From Mucilaginibacter sp. UBA4741 (GTDB taxonomy: Bacteria; Bacteroidota; Bacteroidia; Sphingobacteriales; Sphingobacteriaceae): 7,847 bases of DNA. The stretch is from assembly GCA_002403905.1 (NCBI GenBank), contig DHIR01000277.1, positions 1 to 7,847 on the forward strand, in the 5' to 3' direction. Under the pieces are notes generated by a model. It saw only the letters and a program-made list of their open reading frames with translations, did not search any database and had not been told where the DNA came from. Of this stretch, positions 6,450 to 7,847 are shown one piece after another; within the stretch, counting starts at the first letter, position 1; each line of letters starts with the position of its first letter. A program made the translations under genes and the position numbers.

Positions 6450-7700
6450 TTACGTTGTCATATTAACCCCATCATCCTCAATATAATCCAGATCCTTGCT
6501 AAAGCTTTCTTTTAGCTGGCTTAGGGCGAATAAAGCTATCGCTGTGAGTATAAACATTACAATATAGCCGCTTTGGATCATGCCATAATGCAGCACAAAC
6601 ATATTAAACAGTGCGTTTACGGGGATTAATGATCCGCGTACAAAGTTGGGTACGGTGGTAGTAACGGTCGAGCGTATATTGGTACCAAACTGCTCGGACG
6701 CTATTGTAACAAACGTGGCCCAATAACCCACCGCGAAACCCATAAAAAAACATAGCCATATAAATTGCGAAGTGGTAATACCTTTAGCGCTTAAATAACA
6801 TACCGCGCTAATTACTGATAATAATAAAAATATCAGCATGGTTAGTTTTCTTGATTTGGTAAGCTGCGCCAACACCCCGGCAAAAATACCGCCTACAGAT
6901 ATGCCTATGTAAGTATATAAAATGCCGGTACCCGCGCTAAGCGGCACTTTAGCACCCAAAGCCTTACCAAATTCTGGCGATTGCGTAACCAGCACCCCTA
7001 CCACATACCATAGCGGTGCGCCAATTAATATGCAATACAGGTATTTTAAAAAACGCTTACGATTGTTAAACAGCATCAGGATGTTGCCTTTTGATACCCC
7101 GGTATCGGCAATATTCTTAAACATCCCCGACTCGAATGTACCCATCCGTAATAACAGCAATACAATGCCCAGGCCGCCGCCAACATAGTAAGCGGTACGC
7201 CAATCATACTTACCAACATAAGCCGCGGCAACAGCGCCTAAAAGGCCAATCATGGCTACGATGGTGGTGCCATATCCCCTACGCTCTTTACTTAAAGTTT
7301 CGCTAACCAGGGTAATGCCCGCGCCAAGTTCGCCGGCCAGACCGATGCCTGCTATCAGGCGGATAACAGCATAGCTATTCAGATCATGCACCATGCCATT
7401 AACAAAGTTGGCTACCGAGTACAGGAATATCGACCCGAATAAAACTTTTATACGCCCATATTTATCGCCTATTATCCCCCACATTATGCCGCCCAACAGC
7501 AGGCCAAACATTTGCATATTGATAACATAAACGCCTTTTAAGCGGATATCAGCCTCGGACACGCCGATGTCCTGCAGGCTTTTAACCCGTACTATCGAGA
7601 ATAGCACCAGGTCATATATATCAACAAAATAGCCTAAGGCGGCTACTATCACTAAAAAAACAACATTACGGGTGGCTTTGGCCGATATGGCATCAGTCAT
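6450..7700 (-). CDS. MFS transporter, probable proton-coupled organic-acid/metabolite uptake
   Basis: The 416-residue product is a Major Facilitator Superfamily inner-membrane carrier. Twelve hydrophobic segments can be traced at about 12-36, 56-76, 85-103, 109-133, 143-162, 167-186, 217-239, 260-279, 286-305, 311-333, 350-371 and 374-396, with a cytosolic loop between the sixth and seventh. The MFS motif A is G75-IIG-D79-K-Y-G82-R83 between helices 2 and 3. Helix 1 carries acidic residues in GYFVDIYDLVLF (D27, D30), as in sugar and metabolite:H+ symporter branches, and helix 4 reads RLIAGIGLAGELGAG (114-128), with conserved Arg and Glu. These features favour H+-coupled uptake of a small metabolite, but the substrate cannot be read from the sequence. 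The C-terminal tail is short and acidic (DLDYIEDDG). The ATG start follows an AT-rich leader. The orphan gene follows 12 nt after the stop, in the same reading frame. Confidence 0.9.
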   Translation of the reverse strand: MTDAISAKATRNVVFLVIVAALGYFVDIYDLVLFSIVRVKSLQDIGVSEADIRLKGVYVINMQMFGLLLGGIMWGIIGDKYGRIKVLFGSIFLYSVANFVNGMVHDLNSYAVIRLIAGIGLAGELGAGITLVSETLSKERRGYGTTIVAMIGLLGAVAAAYVGKYDWRTAYYVGGGLGIVLLLLRMGTFESGMFKNIADTGVSKGNILMLFNNRKRFLKYLYCILIGAPLWYVVGVLVTQSPEFGKALGAKVPLSAGTGILYTYIGISVGGIFAGVLAQLTKSRKLTMLIFLLLSVISAVCYLSAKGITTSQFIWLCFFMGFAVGYWATFVTIASEQFGTNIRSTVTTTVPNFVRGSLIPVNALFNMFVLHYGMIQSGYIVMFILTAIALFALSQLKESFSKDLDYIEDDGVNMTT

Positions 7701-7721
7701 AATTGATAAAATAATTGGTTG

Positions 7722-7743
7722 GCCTAATGTAAGTGAATTAGGC
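7722..7743. promoter_or_regulatory. Inverted repeat GCCTAAT-N8-ATTAGGC upstream of the MFS gene
   Basis: Perfect 7-bp arms (7722-7728 and 7737-7743) flank an 8-nt spacer, 21 nt upstream of the transporter ATG. Size and place fit an operator for a dimeric regulator controlling uptake, or a leader hairpin. I found no convincing TTG/TAnnTTTG promoter pair beside it. Confidence 0.4.
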
Positions 7744-7765
7744 AGATCATTGAAATTTTTTTGGC

Positions 7766-7799
7766 AAAAAAAAACCCCTGGGTTTACAGAGGTCTTTTT
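7766..7799 (-). terminator. Intrinsic terminator of the gene to the right
   Basis: On the minus strand the arm GACCTCTG pairs with CAGGGGTT around a loop TAAACC, with two G-U pairs, and is followed by a run of nine T (complement of 7766-7774). The leading A-run can also pair with the T-run. This is a textbook intrinsic terminator for a leftward transcript ending just right of it, and it isolates the MFS gene from its upstream neighbour. Confidence 0.75.
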
Positions 7800-7817
7800 A
7801 GTTCCGGGGTTAGTAAA

Positions 7818-7847
7818 CTATACTTTTTTTACATTTACTGCCTGTAA
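7818..7847 (-). CDS. Possible C-terminal end of a gene entering from the right
   Basis: One minus-strand frame reads LQAVNVKKV followed by TAG (complement of 7818-7820), 19 nt before the strong leftward terminator. That spacing fits the end of a gene. Only nine codons are visible and another frame is also open over 11 codons to a TAA closer to the terminator, so the frame choice is uncertain and no function can be given. Confidence 0.3.
   Translation of the reverse strand, partial: LQAVNVKKV

Overview
The window looks like chromosomal DNA of a Bacteroidota bacterium, most likely a member of the Sphingobacteriaceae (Mucilaginibacter/Pedobacter-like). The reasons are the family character of GyrA, HemF and a GH26 mannanase-type enzyme, A-rich leaders without Shine-Dalgarno sequences, and a TAnnTTTG-like -7 element. 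Genus placement is inference from protein flavour, not from a search. No rRNA, tRNA, transposase, integrase or CRISPR array was seen.

Layout, left to right. (1) 1-2821, minus strand: gyrA (DNA gyrase subunit A), followed after 4 nt by the N-terminal part of a secreted protein that runs off the left edge. (2) 2822-3345: a 524-bp intergenic region. Its gyrA-proximal part holds a candidate gyrA promoter. Its right part (3061-3342) is dense with direct and inverted repeats: six exact copies of the 8-mer TGAAACAA and five dyads, the last a 31-bp near-palindrome ending 3 bp before the next start codon. (3) 3346-4389, plus strand: a GH26 glycosidase gene with signal peptide and both catalytic glutamates, broken by one in-frame TAG at codon 65. 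(4) 4450-5763, minus strand: hemF (oxygen-dependent coproporphyrinogen III oxidase) and, 3 nt downstream, a small exported protein; this pair converges on the GH26 gene. (5) 5803-6437, minus strand: a low-GC orphan gene with a GTG start and a 13-bp stem-loop after its stop. (6) 6450-7700, minus strand: a 12-helix MFS transporter. (7) 7701-7847: a dyad in front of the MFS gene, then a strong intrinsic terminator for a minus-strand gene whose last codons may be at the right edge.

Functionally the window mixes housekeeping genes (gyrA, hemF) with accessory ones. The transporter and the orphan are co-directional and 12 nt apart, so probably co-transcribed. The orphan is separated from hemF by a stem-loop. 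The GH26 gene stands alone, and the repeat-rich region before it looks like its regulatory zone.

The best leads are the combination of an otherwise intact GH26 gene carrying one amber codon with an elaborate upstream array, and the low-GC orphan inserted between hemF and the transporter. I found no complete new multi-gene system that I could defend.
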